From Pseudomonadota bacterium (GTDB taxonomy: Bacteria > Pseudomonadota > Alphaproteobacteria > Sphingomonadales > SMXR01): a stretch of 32,616 nucleotides of DNA. Made by a program: the position numbers and the translations under genes. Below the pieces are notes generated by a model. It did no database searches. It was not told where the DNA came from and saw nothing but the letters and a program-made list of their open reading frames with translations. The stretch spans positions 1 to 32,616 of the forward strand of contig JADFIA010000025.1 in the NCBI GenBank assembly GCA_022566895.1, in the 5' to 3' direction. This document shows, piece by piece, positions 1-8,780 of the stretch (position 1 is the first letter of the stretch; each line of letters starts with the position of its first letter).

Positions 1-46
1 TTGAAATATCGCGACTGACCGCTCGATCGGGAGCAAACAAAGGAAA

Positions 47-68
47 GGGGCGGCCCCTGGGCCGCCCC
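47..68 (-). terminator. Intrinsic terminator after the TonB-dependent receptor gene
   Basis: A GC-rich perfect inverted repeat (GGGGCGGCCC and its complement, two bases between the arms) lies 27 bases beyond the stop codon of the TonB receptor gene. Read on the minus strand the stem is followed by a T-rich run (TTTCCTTTGTTT), as expected of a rho-independent terminator. The other side is also pyrimidine rich, so it may work in both directions. Confidence 0.8.
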
Positions 69-94
69 TCTTTCATTGGCTTATCTCGCCAGGA

Positions 95-3000
95 TCAGAA
101 CCGGTACCTGATGCCGAGCTGGATGGCCCAGACCGAAGCGTTGACAAAATCATCGTCGGCTCTGCCTGGACGGAAGTTCGTGTAGATGTACTGGGTCCCG
201 TCGGCACTCAGCGCGGCGTCGAGAACCGGAACGGCCTCGCCCACATCGCCGCGGTCAAAGCGGCGGAAGATGTTCGAGCCGTCATTGATGAAGTTCAGGA
301 AATTTTCGAAGTCGAGGAAGACCTCGAAACGATGTCCTGCCCACGGGGTCGGCAGCTCTTGCGAGAAGCGCAGGTCCATGTTCTTGAACCAGGGATCCTT
401 GAAGACGTTACGCGGCGCGATCTGCCCGGCAAATTTGCTCAGACCCGTGCTGTCAAGAAAGGCGAAAAACTCGGCCTGGTCGAGTGCCGATGTATCCGCC
501 AACGGATCGTTGGGACCGGTCGGCACGTAGAAGAGGTTGCGCTCTTCGTTGTCGCTGTCCCCGAAGAGGGTCGTCGGCGTGTTGTTGTCATAGGCATATG
601 AGAACGGCCGACCCGAACGCGCCGAGTAGAAGATGCTCAGCTTGGTCCACAGATCGCCGATGAACTGGTGACGGAAACTCGCCCGCAAAGTGAGGTTATG
701 GTTGTTGACGAATTGCGAGGGTCCGATATCCGGGTTGTTGATATTGATCAGCGCCAATTCCTCAAAGTTGGAGGTTGCCGTTGAACCCTGGCCCGGGTTA
801 ACGAGCTTGGCCTTGGTGTAAGCATAGCCGATCCCGATATCGAAAACCGCCGGCTTATTGAACAGCTCGTAGTCGATGACCTTGTTCAGGAGAATCGAGA
901 CCGATGTCGAACCGCCATTCGGCCCCTTGACGTTGGTCAAGAGGATATCCTGATCGTCGCGGCCGGCGTCGCAGGCTCCTGTGTCCGCTCCTCCCGGGGT
1001 TAGATCCGCATCAGCGGTATCGCCTGGCGAGAAACCAATCCTTGGACCTAGGAAGACAATATCGCAACCAGCGAGCAGCGGATCGACGGCATTCATGATC
1101 AACCGTCCATCCGGCGCGAAGCCGATTGGGGTCAGGGTCAGATCCACCCAGTCAGGCGCATTGCGATTGCGCGTATGGATGATATCAAAATCGATCCGCC
1201 AATCGTCGAAGAAGCCACCGCCGCCAAAGTCGGTGTTGTGGGTAAAACCGAAACTGCCGCGTACAACCGACGGCAGTTTGAAGTTCGGGTCGATGGCATC
1301 TGTGCGGCCTTGCCCGAGGGCGGTTTGGGCTTGTTGGCCCGCGGCGATACAGGCCGGTATGCCCGTAAAGTTGCCGTTAGCATCAAGCACCTGCAAGTCT
1401 GCAGAAGTACAGGGATCTATAAAGATTGCACCGAATCCGACGGCGCCGCCGAAGTTGGTATAGACGTTGGAGACCCACACCGTCGGATCACCGCCGGTGA
1501 AGACGCCGGCGCCGGCCCTAAAGACGGTCTGGCCATAAAACTCCCACGGCGTATCATAAGTAATTCCCAGACGCGGCATCAGGATATCAAGCCCGTCGAA
1601 GGCTTGCGAGTTTTCGAAGCCATAGCGGTCCACGAAGGCCTGACTGACCGTCACCTCGTCGCTGGATTTGAAAAAATCGTAGCGCAGGCCCAGCTGGATG
1701 GTCAGATTTGGAGTGGCCTGCCAGGCATCCTGGATGTAGATCGAATGGATCGAGCGGGAGAAGGTGGCCCCGGCGTCGTTAATGTCACCGGTAAACGACC
1801 CGTTACCGTCTATCGAACTCGCACTGCCGGCGATCAGATCGGCTATGGAATCAAAAGCAATTGTGCCGGTGGCGTTGACCACGAACAGGTTAAATACATC
1901 GAGCTGGTCCAGCTCATATCCAGCCGTAAACGTATGGTCGCCCGAACGATATTCGGCCGTGAACTTCAGCTGATCGATCTGGGTGATGAGCGAGTTTGCC
2001 GAGCGAAAAATGCCGGGACCGCTGAGAAGTGTATTGCCGTCATCGTCGTCGACCTCAATGCCCGGGAACGGGTTGGGATCCTGCGCTTCACCGCCGCCAA
2101 CCGGGTTCTGGATGTCATGATTGTCGAGGCGCGAGACGCGAATCTCGGTCGAAAAGTTTTCGGTCCAGTCCGAGAACAGCCGGGCCGAATAGGTCTCGAT
2201 TTCGCTGCCCGATATTTCGAAGTTATTGAGGTAGGCAAAATCATTACCAAAGCCGAAACTATCCGATTCCGTAAAGGCTTCGCGCAGACGCGTATAGGTC
2301 AGGGCCAGACGATGCTGGTCGCTGATGAACCAGTCGAGACGACCAAGTATGCGGCGGGTTTCTTCCGGCAGGGTCCTGGCGATGCCGAGGGGGGTCTGGC
2401 CATAAACAGATTCCAGAATACCTTGGATCTGCTCGACCGTTGCCACGGTGGGCCCTCGTTCACTGGCGAATCCGCCGCCGATTGGGCCCCGGCTCTGAAT
2501 GGCTCCATCGTCGGTTTCTTCATAGGCCGCATAAAAGAACAGCTTGTCCTTGATGATCGGGCCGCCGATATCGGCGCCCCAGTTATAATCCTTGAACGAT
2601 TCGGTGATGACCGTTCTGCCGTCAATGGTCTTGCCGGTCAGGCCGTCGGAATTGTAAAGTATAAATCCGCCGCCGTGAAACTCGTTCGACCCGGATTTGG
2701 TCACCACATTGATCGAACAACCGGTAAATTGCCCATATTCGACATCGAAAGGCGAAAACTCGACCGAGGTCTCGCGCACCGCGTCGAAAGGAATCGGCAT
2801 GGTATTCCGGCTTGGCAGTCCCGAGGCATTGAGACCGAACGTATCGCTTGTCCGCACGCCGTCAATCGTAAAGCTGTTGAACTTGTTGCTGCCGCCCAGG
2901 CAGGAAATATTATCGTCGTTGGTGGGATCGATAACAACCCGGGGATCGAGCCGGATGGTGTCGCGGAAATCATGACTGATTGACGGCATTTCTTCCAGCA

Positions 3001-3469
3001 CTTGCAGACCAAAGGCTGAACTGGGACCGAGCGCCAATTGGGTCAAAACGGAGCGCACACCGGTCACCACGATTTCTTCAACATCCCCCACTGCTGGCTG
3101 CAGCGTGATATTCAGGCTCGACACATCCGAGATACTGAGAGACAGGTCGGGGATTCGCTGATCCACATATTGATCGGTCTCGATCAGGACGGTATACGGG
3201 CCGCCAGGCTCAAGACCGCTTACGGCAAAACGACCTGCGGAACCAGTCGTTACGGTCGTCGTGCGACCGGTGCGGCTGTCGGTTATGGTAATTCGGGCGC
3301 CGGCGACTGGTACGCCAGCGGCGCTGGAAACAGTACCGCGTACGCCGGACGTAATCTGCTGCGCCGCCACTTCGGGCGCGCCGATCACCATTGGCAACAT
3401 TGCTACGGACGCCAGCAAAGCGCGCCTTAACCTGATCATTTTCATCTTGTTGGTTACGAACCGTGCCAT
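95..3469 (-). CDS. Oar-like TonB-dependent outer-membrane receptor
   Basis: Large outer-membrane transporter of 1124 residues. A signal peptide covers about residues 11-37, ending VAAQ. A carboxypeptidase-regulatory-like beta-sandwich spans about 39-125, followed by a TonB box (EEIVVTG, 131-137), a plug domain to about 265 and a long beta-barrel ending in aromatic GIRYRF, the usual C-terminal barrel signal. The plug holds two cysteines (NISCLGG and FTGCSIN) that may pair. The start at 3469 has a GAGGGA Shine-Dalgarno five bases upstream. Oar-like receptors import large or scarce ligands with TonB energy; the ligand cannot be read from sequence. Its position next to purine catabolism genes, and a RutR-like palindrome upstream, suggest nucleobases, nucleosides or nucleic-acid fragments, but this is inference. 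Family assignment is firm; substrate is not. Confidence 0.93.
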   Translation of the reverse strand: MARFVTNKMKMIRLRRALLASVAMLPMVIGAPEVAAQQITSGVRGTVSSAAGVPVAGARITITDSRTGRTTTVTTGSAGRFAVSGLEPGGPYTVLIETDQYVDQRIPDLSLSISDVSSLNITLQPAVGDVEEIVVTGVRSVLTQLALGPSSAFGLQVLEEMPSISHDFRDTIRLDPRVVIDPTNDDNISCLGGSNKFNSFTIDGVRTSDTFGLNASGLPSRNTMPIPFDAVRETSVEFSPFDVEYGQFTGCSINVVTKSGSNEFHGGGFILYNSDGLTGKTIDGRTVITESFKDYNWGADIGGPIIKDKLFFYAAYEETDDGAIQSRGPIGGGFASERGPTVATVEQIQGILESVYGQTPLGIARTLPEETRRILGRLDWFISDQHRLALTYTRLREAFTESDSFGFGNDFAYLNNFEISGSEIETYSARLFSDWTENFSTEIRVSRLDNHDIQNPVGGGEAQDPNPFPGIEVDDDDGNTLLSGPGIFRSANSLITQIDQLKFTAEYRSGDHTFTAGYELDQLDVFNLFVVNATGTIAFDSIADLIAGSASSIDGNGSFTGDINDAGATFSRSIHSIYIQDAWQATPNLTIQLGLRYDFFKSSDEVTVSQAFVDRYGFENSQAFDGLDILMPRLGITYDTPWEFYGQTVFRAGAGVFTGGDPTVWVSNVYTNFGGAVGFGAIFIDPCTSADLQVLDANGNFTGIPACIAAGQQAQTALGQGRTDAIDPNFKLPSVVRGSFGFTHNTDFGGGGFFDDWRIDFDIIHTRNRNAPDWVDLTLTPIGFAPDGRLIMNAVDPLLAGCDIVFLGPRIGFSPGDTADADLTPGGADTGACDAGRDDQDILLTNVKGPNGGSTSVSILLNKVIDYELFNKPAVFDIGIGYAYTKAKLVNPGQGSTATSNFEELALININNPDIGPSQFVNNHNLTLRASFRHQFIGDLWTKLSIFYSARSGRPFSYAYDNNTPTTLFGDSDNEERNLFYVPTGPNDPLADTSALDQAEFFAFLDSTGLSKFAGQIAPRNVFKDPWFKNMDLRFSQELPTPWAGHRFEVFLDFENFLNFINDGSNIFRRFDRGDVGEAVPVLDAALSADGTQYIYTNFRPGRADDDFVNASVWAIQLGIRYRF

Positions 3470-3552
3470 ATCATTCCCTCGTCAGTTAGGTGCCAGCCGC
3501 TATCGGTGGCTGTTATTTGAACGGTTGCCCTTGGGCCTGTTACCGGCCTCCC

Positions 3553-3579
3553 AAAAAAAACGCGGTCAAAAAACCGCGT
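3553..3579 (-). terminator. Intrinsic terminator between guaD and the TonB receptor
   Basis: Seven-base arms ACGCGGT and ACCGCGT are separated by six bases. On the minus strand the stem is followed directly by eight T residues, a textbook rho-independent terminator. It lies 350 bases after guaD and 84 bases before the receptor start codon, so it either ends the guaD transcript or sits inside the receptor leader. Confidence 0.8.
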
Positions 3580-3806
3580 ATCAGACCGGACGCCGCGCTC
3601 GGGCGGTCAGCCAAATCTGTTTTTAAGAAATCGATGTTGGTGTGAAGTCGAGGTATCAGGAACAGGCCAACGCGATTGCCTGGCGTCGGATGACGGAATG
3701 GGCTTTTACAATAGCCACAGACTGTCATTTCCATCCCCCCACTCTTGTCCTCACTTTTATGTGTCGATAACGTTACTACTTGGCCACGCGCGAGACAACA
3801 CAGATT

Positions 3807-3822
3807 TTGACCGGTTGGACAA
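3807..3822. promoter_or_regulatory. RutR-like operator upstream of the TonB receptor
   Basis: The sequence TTGACCGGTTGGACAA matches 12 of the 14 fixed positions of the E. coli RutR box TTGACCAnnTGGTCAA. It is palindromic and is flanked by T and A runs like the box before preT. A RutR-family regulator is encoded at 22094-22762. The box is about 340 bases upstream of the receptor start and 104 bases past the guaD stop codon. Confidence 0.55.
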
Positions 3823-3925
3823 AAATTTCAGAAATTCCATGGAACCGGTGCGCAACGGCCACACTCGCGTAAGTCAGGAAATACAGGTACCAGCGTCGGC
3901 CTGGAGTTTATCCGCGGTCAGGCTT

Positions 3926-5287
3926 TTACCCGCTGGTCTTGCGTTGCGCCGTGTGGGCAAGGGAACCGGCGATATACGTCGCCGCCACGGCCCGGTCGTC
4001 GCCGAGGGTCATAATGGCAAAGATTTCTTCGGCTAAATCGCCGTCACACGCAGCCAACCTTTGCTTGAGTGCCGGTATTCCGCTGCCATCGAGGACGACG
4101 ATATCAGCCTCGCTGCCTGGCTCCAGGGTGCCGATTCGGTTCTCGAGTCCAAGGGCCCGGGCGTTGCCCAGGGTCATCAAATAGAAGGCCCGCAGTGCCG
4201 TCAGGTTCTGGCCCTGAAGCTGCATGACCTTGTAGGCGTCGGCCGCCGTCCGCAGCATCGAAAAACTGGTTCCGGCGCCAACATCGCTGGCCAGTCCGAC
4301 CCGCACCGGGTGCGCGCCGTCGACCGTCCTTTCAAAATCAAACAGGCCACTGCCGATAAAAAGATTGGACGATGGCGCAAAAGCGATGACGGATCGGGTT
4401 TGGTGAAGGCGCCGAAGCTCGTCGTCGTCGAGGTGGATCCCGTGCCCGAAGATGGCGCGCGGCCCAAGCAGTCCCGCCCGGTCATAGACATCCGTATAGT
4501 TCCTAGCCCGCGGGAATTGGCGGATCACCGCTTCCACTTCGTCGCGATGCTCGGCCAGATGAGTTTGCAGATAGGCGCCGGGAAATGCGTCCATCAGCGC
4601 CTTGCAGGCCTCCAACTGGGCCTCCGTGGAGGTCAGCGCAAAACGCGGTGTGACCGCATAATACTGACGGCCGCGGCGGTGCCATTTTCGGGCCAGCCTC
4701 TCGCTGGCCTCGAAGCCGGCTGCCGCGCCGTTACTCCCCGGCGGGTCGAGCAGCGCCTCCGGTGCGTTGCGGTCCATCATCACCTTGCCGGCGATCATGC
4801 ACATATTGCGCCGCTCCGATGCGGCAAAGAAGGTCTCGACCGAGCTTTCATGAACCGTGCAGAAAACGGCCGCCGTGGTCGTACCGTTGCGCAAAAGCTC
4901 GTCGAAGAAGAAATCGGCACATTTGGCCGCGTATTCGGGATCGGCAAACCGCGCTTCTTCGGGAAAGGTATACTTCTCGAGCCATTGGATAAGCTGAGCG
5001 CCGTACGAGGCGATGATGCGCGACTGCGAGTAATGGATGTGGGTGTCGATGAACCCCGGCAGCACCAGACGGCCCGAGTGATCGTCTATCTCTACATCCG
5101 ACGGCAGTTGCGGCAGGATCGCATTCGCATCTCCAAGCGCCGTGATGGTGCCGCCCTCGACGACGACAACGCCGTCCTCCCAGTAGCCATATGACCCCTC
5201 GCCGTCTACAACTGCCGGATCGTCGGTGAAACTCAAGATCCGGCCGCGAATGGCCCGGCGGCTTGGGGGGTGCTCTTGGCTTACCAT
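3926..5287 (-). CDS. guaD: Guanine deaminase
   Basis: Amidohydrolase of 453 residues that converts guanine to xanthine and ammonia in the cytoplasm. The metal site can be followed: PGFIDTHIH with H83 and H85, HLAEH with H243 and E246, GHGIHLD with H282, and ASDVGAG with D335. PRFALTS (215-220) is typical of guanine deaminases, and the length fits. It is the last gene of the uraH-xdhA-xdhB-puuD-guaD operon, starting six bases after the puuD stop codon, and it supplies xanthine for the xanthine dehydrogenase encoded just upstream. Other amidohydrolases of the ATZ/TRZ group share the metal ligands, but the motifs and the neighbours make guanine the clear choice. Confidence 0.95.
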   Translation of the reverse strand: MVSQEHPPSRRAIRGRILSFTDDPAVVDGEGSYGYWEDGVVVVEGGTITALGDANAILPQLPSDVEIDDHSGRLVLPGFIDTHIHYSQSRIIASYGAQLIQWLEKYTFPEEARFADPEYAAKCADFFFDELLRNGTTTAAVFCTVHESSVETFFAASERRNMCMIAGKVMMDRNAPEALLDPPGSNGAAAGFEASERLARKWHRRGRQYYAVTPRFALTSTEAQLEACKALMDAFPGAYLQTHLAEHRDEVEAVIRQFPRARNYTDVYDRAGLLGPRAIFGHGIHLDDDELRRLHQTRSVIAFAPSSNLFIGSGLFDFERTVDGAHPVRVGLASDVGAGTSFSMLRTAADAYKVMQLQGQNLTALRAFYLMTLGNARALGLENRIGTLEPGSEADIVVLDGSGIPALKQRLAACDGDLAEEIFAIMTLGDDRAVAATYIAGSLAHTAQRKTSG

Positions 5288-5293
5288 TGCCGC

Positions 5294-6469
5294 TCAATCC
5301 TCGGAGACTTCGGCTCGATACCAGGCGGCCAGCGCCGCCCGTTCCTCAGCCGTCATGGCGGTCGCATTGCCCGGCGGCATGGCACTGGTGGCGATCGCCT
5401 GGGCGTGGATGCGATCCTTCGCTCTTAGAATGTCCCCCGGCGTTTCCAGGACCAGCCCCAGCGGCGCGGACTCGATGCCTGCAAAGCTGGGCTGGGCCGA
5501 ATGGCAGACCGCGCAGCGGCGCTGGATAATCTCGGAGACGCGAGAAAGCGTGGGCACCCCGGCGGTCCTGGCCGGCTTCGGCCGCTGCATGGAGATAGCG
5601 ATCACCATGGCCATTATCAGGCCGGCGGCGATCCACAACCAATAATGCCGGCCGCGGCCGGCGTGCTTGAGATTGAAGAAATGCCGGACCAGCCCGCCGA
5701 CGATGAATATTCCGGCCAGAAGGGCCCAGTTCCATTGGCTGGCAAAGGTCATCGGGTAATGGCCGGAGATCATCACAAAGACCACCGGCAGGGTCAGATA
5801 ATTGTTGTGCAGGGAGCGCTGCTTTGCCCGGCGGCCGAGGTCCGGCTCCGGCGCCCGCCCGGCGATCAGATCGGCGACCACAATCTTTTGATTTGGAATG
5901 ATAACGAAAAAGACGTTGGCGGCCATCAGCGTGCCGACCAGCACGCCAACGTGGACATAAGCCCCACGCCCGCTGAACACCTGTGTATAGCCCCAGGCGG
6001 CGGCCACCAGCAGGGCAAAGCCGACCACGGCCAGCAGGGCGTCGTTATTGCCCACAGGGGATTTGCACAGGCTGTCGTAGACCAGCCAGCCGACAACCAA
6101 CGAGCCAACGCTGATAGCGACCGCGGCCATCGGTGTCAGGTCCATAACGCTTGGCGCGACCAGATAGGCGCCGGCGTTCAGGTAATAGATCAGGCCGAGC
6201 AGAAAAAAACCGCTGAGCCAGGTGGTGTAAGCCTCGTATTTGAACCAGTGCAGTTCGGCCGGCATCTCAGCCGGCGCCACCAGGTATTTCCGCATGCGGT
6301 AAAAGCCGCCGCCGTGGACCTGCCAACTCTCGCCGGCGATCCCTTCCTCATCGTTCTCGCCGCGGCGCAAGCTGGCATCCAGAAAAATGAAATAGAAGGA
6401 CGAGCCAATCCACGCAATGCCGGCCACAACGTGAAGCCAGCGGACCATCATTTCGATCCACTCAATCAT
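5294..6469 (-). CDS. puuD: Membrane urate hydroxylase with C-terminal cytochrome c domain (PuuD type)
   Basis: Urate hydroxylase of 391 residues converting urate to 5-hydroxyisourate. About eight hydrophobic segments span residues 5-300, starting with MIEWIEMMVRWLHVVAG, and a C-terminal cytochrome c domain follows with CAVCH at 319-323 and a likely axial methionine M364 (SAMPPG). Such enzymes pass electrons to the respiratory chain rather than to oxygen as soluble uricase does. The open frame extends 40 codons further upstream, but that part lies inside xdhB and lacks family features; the ATG at 6469 overlaps the xdhB stop by eight bases, suggesting translational coupling. It sits between xdhB, which makes urate, and guaD. 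No soluble uricase or FAD-type HpxO gene is present. Confidence 0.93.
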   Translation of the reverse strand: MIEWIEMMVRWLHVVAGIAWIGSSFYFIFLDASLRRGENDEEGIAGESWQVHGGGFYRMRKYLVAPAEMPAELHWFKYEAYTTWLSGFFLLGLIYYLNAGAYLVAPSVMDLTPMAAVAISVGSLVVGWLVYDSLCKSPVGNNDALLAVVGFALLVAAAWGYTQVFSGRGAYVHVGVLVGTLMAANVFFVIIPNQKIVVADLIAGRAPEPDLGRRAKQRSLHNNYLTLPVVFVMISGHYPMTFASQWNWALLAGIFIVGGLVRHFFNLKHAGRGRHYWLWIAAGLIMAMVIAISMQRPKPARTAGVPTLSRVSEIIQRRCAVCHSAQPSFAGIESAPLGLVLETPGDILRAKDRIHAQAIATSAMPPGNATAMTAEERAALAAWYRAEVSED

Positions 6470-8780
6470 GGCCGGCCGCGCTTCTGACCCGCTCGACGGC
6501 GGCCAGGATACATTCCGGTGTGGCCGGCGGATCGAGCCGCGGACAGACGCGGTGACCGCCGACGCTGGCCACCGCATCGGACAAAGCATGCAAGACCGAG
6601 ATGGCCAGCATCAGCGGCGGCTCTCCGACCGCCTTGGAGGCGTAAATCGTGTTCTCCCGGTTGGCCGCGCCCTCGAGCAATTTCATGCGGAAATCCCGCG
6701 GCCGGTCGCTGCAGACCGGTATTTTGTAGGTTGACGGCGCATGGGTCAAAAGCTCTCCTGCCTCGCCCCACACAAGTTCCTCGCTGGTCAGCCAGCCCAC
6801 ACCCTGGATAAAGCCGCCTTCGATCTGGCCCAGGTCGATGGCCGGGTTCAGCGAGCGGCCGACGTCGTGAAGAATATCGACCCGGTCAATACGATATTCG
6901 CCGGTCAAAGTATCGATCGTGGCTTCGCTGACCGCCGCGCCATAGGCAAAATAATAGAACGGCCGGCCGCGCCCGGTCTGGCGGTCAAAATGTATCTTCG
7001 GGGTCTTGTAAAAGCCGGTGGCCGACAACGACACCCTGGCCATGTAGGCTTGGTGAACCAGATCCGGAAAGGGAAATTCCTGATTGCCCACCCGCACCCG
7101 GTTGGGCAAAAACTCTATCTGGTCCGGCGGCAGCTCGTATTGCTTGGCCGCGAAATCGATCAGCCGTGCTTTGATAGTCTGGGCGGCCTGGCGCGCCGCC
7201 ATGCCGTTGAGATCCGAGCTCGACGAGGCCGCCGTGGCCGAGGTGTTGGGAACTTTGTCGGTGCTCGTCGCGGTGATCTTGACGTGATCGAGGTCGACCT
7301 GAAATTCCTCGGCCACCACCTGGGCCACCTTGGTCATCAGGCCCTGACCCATCTCGGTGCCGCCGTGGTTCAGATGAATGCTGCCGTCGGTATAGACGTG
7401 CACCAGCGCCCCGGCCTGGTTGAGGTACTTGGTGGTGAAAGCGATGCCGAATTTTACCGGGGTCAGGGCAATGCCCTTCTTGAGCCATGGGCTGTCGCTG
7501 TTATAGCGCGCGATTTCCGCCCGGCGGCCGACATAATCGGCACTTTCCGCCAGTTCGGAAACAATCTCCGGAATGACGTTATCCTCGATGGTCTGGTGAT
7601 AGGGCGTGATATTGCGCTCGCTCGAGCCGTAAAAATTACGCCGCCGGATTTCCAGGGGATCCTGGCCCAGCGCGAAGGCAATTTCATCGATAACCCGCTC
7701 GGCCACGAGCATGGCCTGCGGGCCGCCGAAGCCCCTGAAGGCCGTGTTCGACGGCCGATTGGTCTTTAACGGCAAGCCTTTCATGGCGGCGCTGGGCAAA
7801 TAATAGCAGTTGTCCAGATGAAACAGGGCCCGGCGGTTGATGGCTTCGGACAGATCGGCCGAATAGCCGCAGTTGGAAGCCAGGCGGTAGCGGACCCCCA
7901 GGATGTGCCCGTCGTCGTCGAAACCGACCTCATATTCAGCCATGAAATCATGCCTTTTCCCGGTCATCACCATGTCGTCGTCACGATCCGGGCGAATCTT
8001 GACCGGTCGGCCTGTTTTCCGGGCGATCAGGGCGGCGACGGTGGCAAACATGGCGGCCTGGGTTTCCTTGCCGCCGAAAGCGCCGCCCAGGCGCCGCGTA
8101 CGCACGTTGACCGCGTTAGCGGCCAGCCCCAGGACCCGGGCCACGGATTGCTGAATTTCAGTCGGATGCTGGGTCGAGCAATAGAGCGTCATCTCGTCGC
8201 CCTCGCCGGGCACCGCCATCGAGACCTGGCCCTCGAGATAGAAATGTTCCTGGCCGCCGATCCTGATCTTTCCCTTGAGACTGTGGGCCGCCGCGGCAAT
8301 CTCCGCATCCGCGTCGCCGCGCTTGAGCTCCATTGCCGGGACCACCAGGGTTTCATCGGCCAGCGCCGCCTCGAGATCGAGCACCGCCGGCAAGTCCGAA
8401 TATTCGACCGCCGCAAGTCGGACCGCCCGACGCGCCTGATCGCGGGTTTGTGCGGCGACCGCGAACAGCGGCTGGCCGATAAACTCGGTTGCCGCTTCGG
8501 CAAACACCGGCTCGTCCATTGTATGGGTAGGGCTGATATCGTTCTGGCCGGCAATATCACCGGCCGAGACGACACAGCAAACCCCTTCCGCCGCCCCCAC
8601 AGCGGCCAGATCGAGCTGGCGGATTTTAGCATGCGGGCGTTCGCTGACCCCGATGTAGGCATGCAGCAGGTCACGGGGTTCGGCCATGTCGTCCACGAAG
8701 ACCGCCTGGCCCGAGACATGCACCGCAGCGCTGTCGTGGACCACGGCCTGATGCACGCCGCCCTTGATCTGGTCAGGCAT
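6462..8780 (-). CDS. xdhB: Xanthine dehydrogenase, molybdopterin-binding large subunit
   Basis: Molybdenum subunit (772 residues) of a two-subunit bacterial xanthine dehydrogenase that oxidises hypoxanthine and xanthine to urate. Visible family motifs are GGQEHFYLE (175-183), GGAFGGKE (232-239), AFRGFGGPQ and, near the C-terminus, AVGEPP, whose glutamate (E720) is the catalytic base in this family. Length and motif order are normal, so the gene appears intact. Its start overlaps the end of xdhA by eight bases and its end overlaps puuD by eight, so the three are probably co-translated. The maturation gene xdhC, often next to xdhB, is not in this window. Confidence 0.96.
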   Translation of the reverse strand: MPDQIKGGVHQAVVHDSAAVHVSGQAVFVDDMAEPRDLLHAYIGVSERPHAKIRQLDLAAVGAAEGVCCVVSAGDIAGQNDISPTHTMDEPVFAEAATEFIGQPLFAVAAQTRDQARRAVRLAAVEYSDLPAVLDLEAALADETLVVPAMELKRGDADAEIAAAAHSLKGKIRIGGQEHFYLEGQVSMAVPGEGDEMTLYCSTQHPTEIQQSVARVLGLAANAVNVRTRRLGGAFGGKETQAAMFATVAALIARKTGRPVKIRPDRDDDMVMTGKRHDFMAEYEVGFDDDGHILGVRYRLASNCGYSADLSEAINRRALFHLDNCYYLPSAAMKGLPLKTNRPSNTAFRGFGGPQAMLVAERVIDEIAFALGQDPLEIRRRNFYGSSERNITPYHQTIEDNVIPEIVSELAESADYVGRRAEIARYNSDSPWLKKGIALTPVKFGIAFTTKYLNQAGALVHVYTDGSIHLNHGGTEMGQGLMTKVAQVVAEEFQVDLDHVKITATSTDKVPNTSATAASSSSDLNGMAARQAAQTIKARLIDFAAKQYELPPDQIEFLPNRVRVGNQEFPFPDLVHQAYMARVSLSATGFYKTPKIHFDRQTGRGRPFYYFAYGAAVSEATIDTLTGEYRIDRVDILHDVGRSLNPAIDLGQIEGGFIQGVGWLTSEELVWGEAGELLTHAPSTYKIPVCSDRPRDFRMKLLEGAANRENTIYASKAVGEPPLMLAISVLHALSDAVASVGGHRVCPRLDPPATPECILAAVERVRSAAGHD

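Larger units (their letters stand above)
3470..3925. other. Intergenic region between guaD and the TonB receptor gene
   Basis: These 456 bases contain no convincing gene; the short open frames here look random. They hold an A/T-flanked terminator hairpin (3553-3579), a RutR-like palindrome (3807-3822) and a TAACGTTA palindrome (3768-3775) that resembles the centre of LacI-family operators but cannot be assigned. No strong minus-strand promoter with both boxes is obvious, so the receptor transcript could start either upstream or downstream of the terminator. Confidence 0.6.

Noticed and set aside
1175-2983. A 602-codon plus-strand open frame opposite the TonB receptor gene
   Set aside because: It is the antisense of a complete, motif-rich receptor gene, has no recognisable domain, and arises from the GC-biased codon use of the real gene.
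3768-3775. TAACGTTA palindrome as a LacI-family operator
   Set aside because: An eight-base palindrome alone is weak, no LacI-family gene is in the window, and the flanks do not extend the symmetry.
6470-6589. N-terminal extension of the puuD frame by 40 codons
   Set aside because: The extension lies inside xdhB, has no hydrophobic or family features, and the ATG at 6469 starts the conserved PuuD N-terminus.
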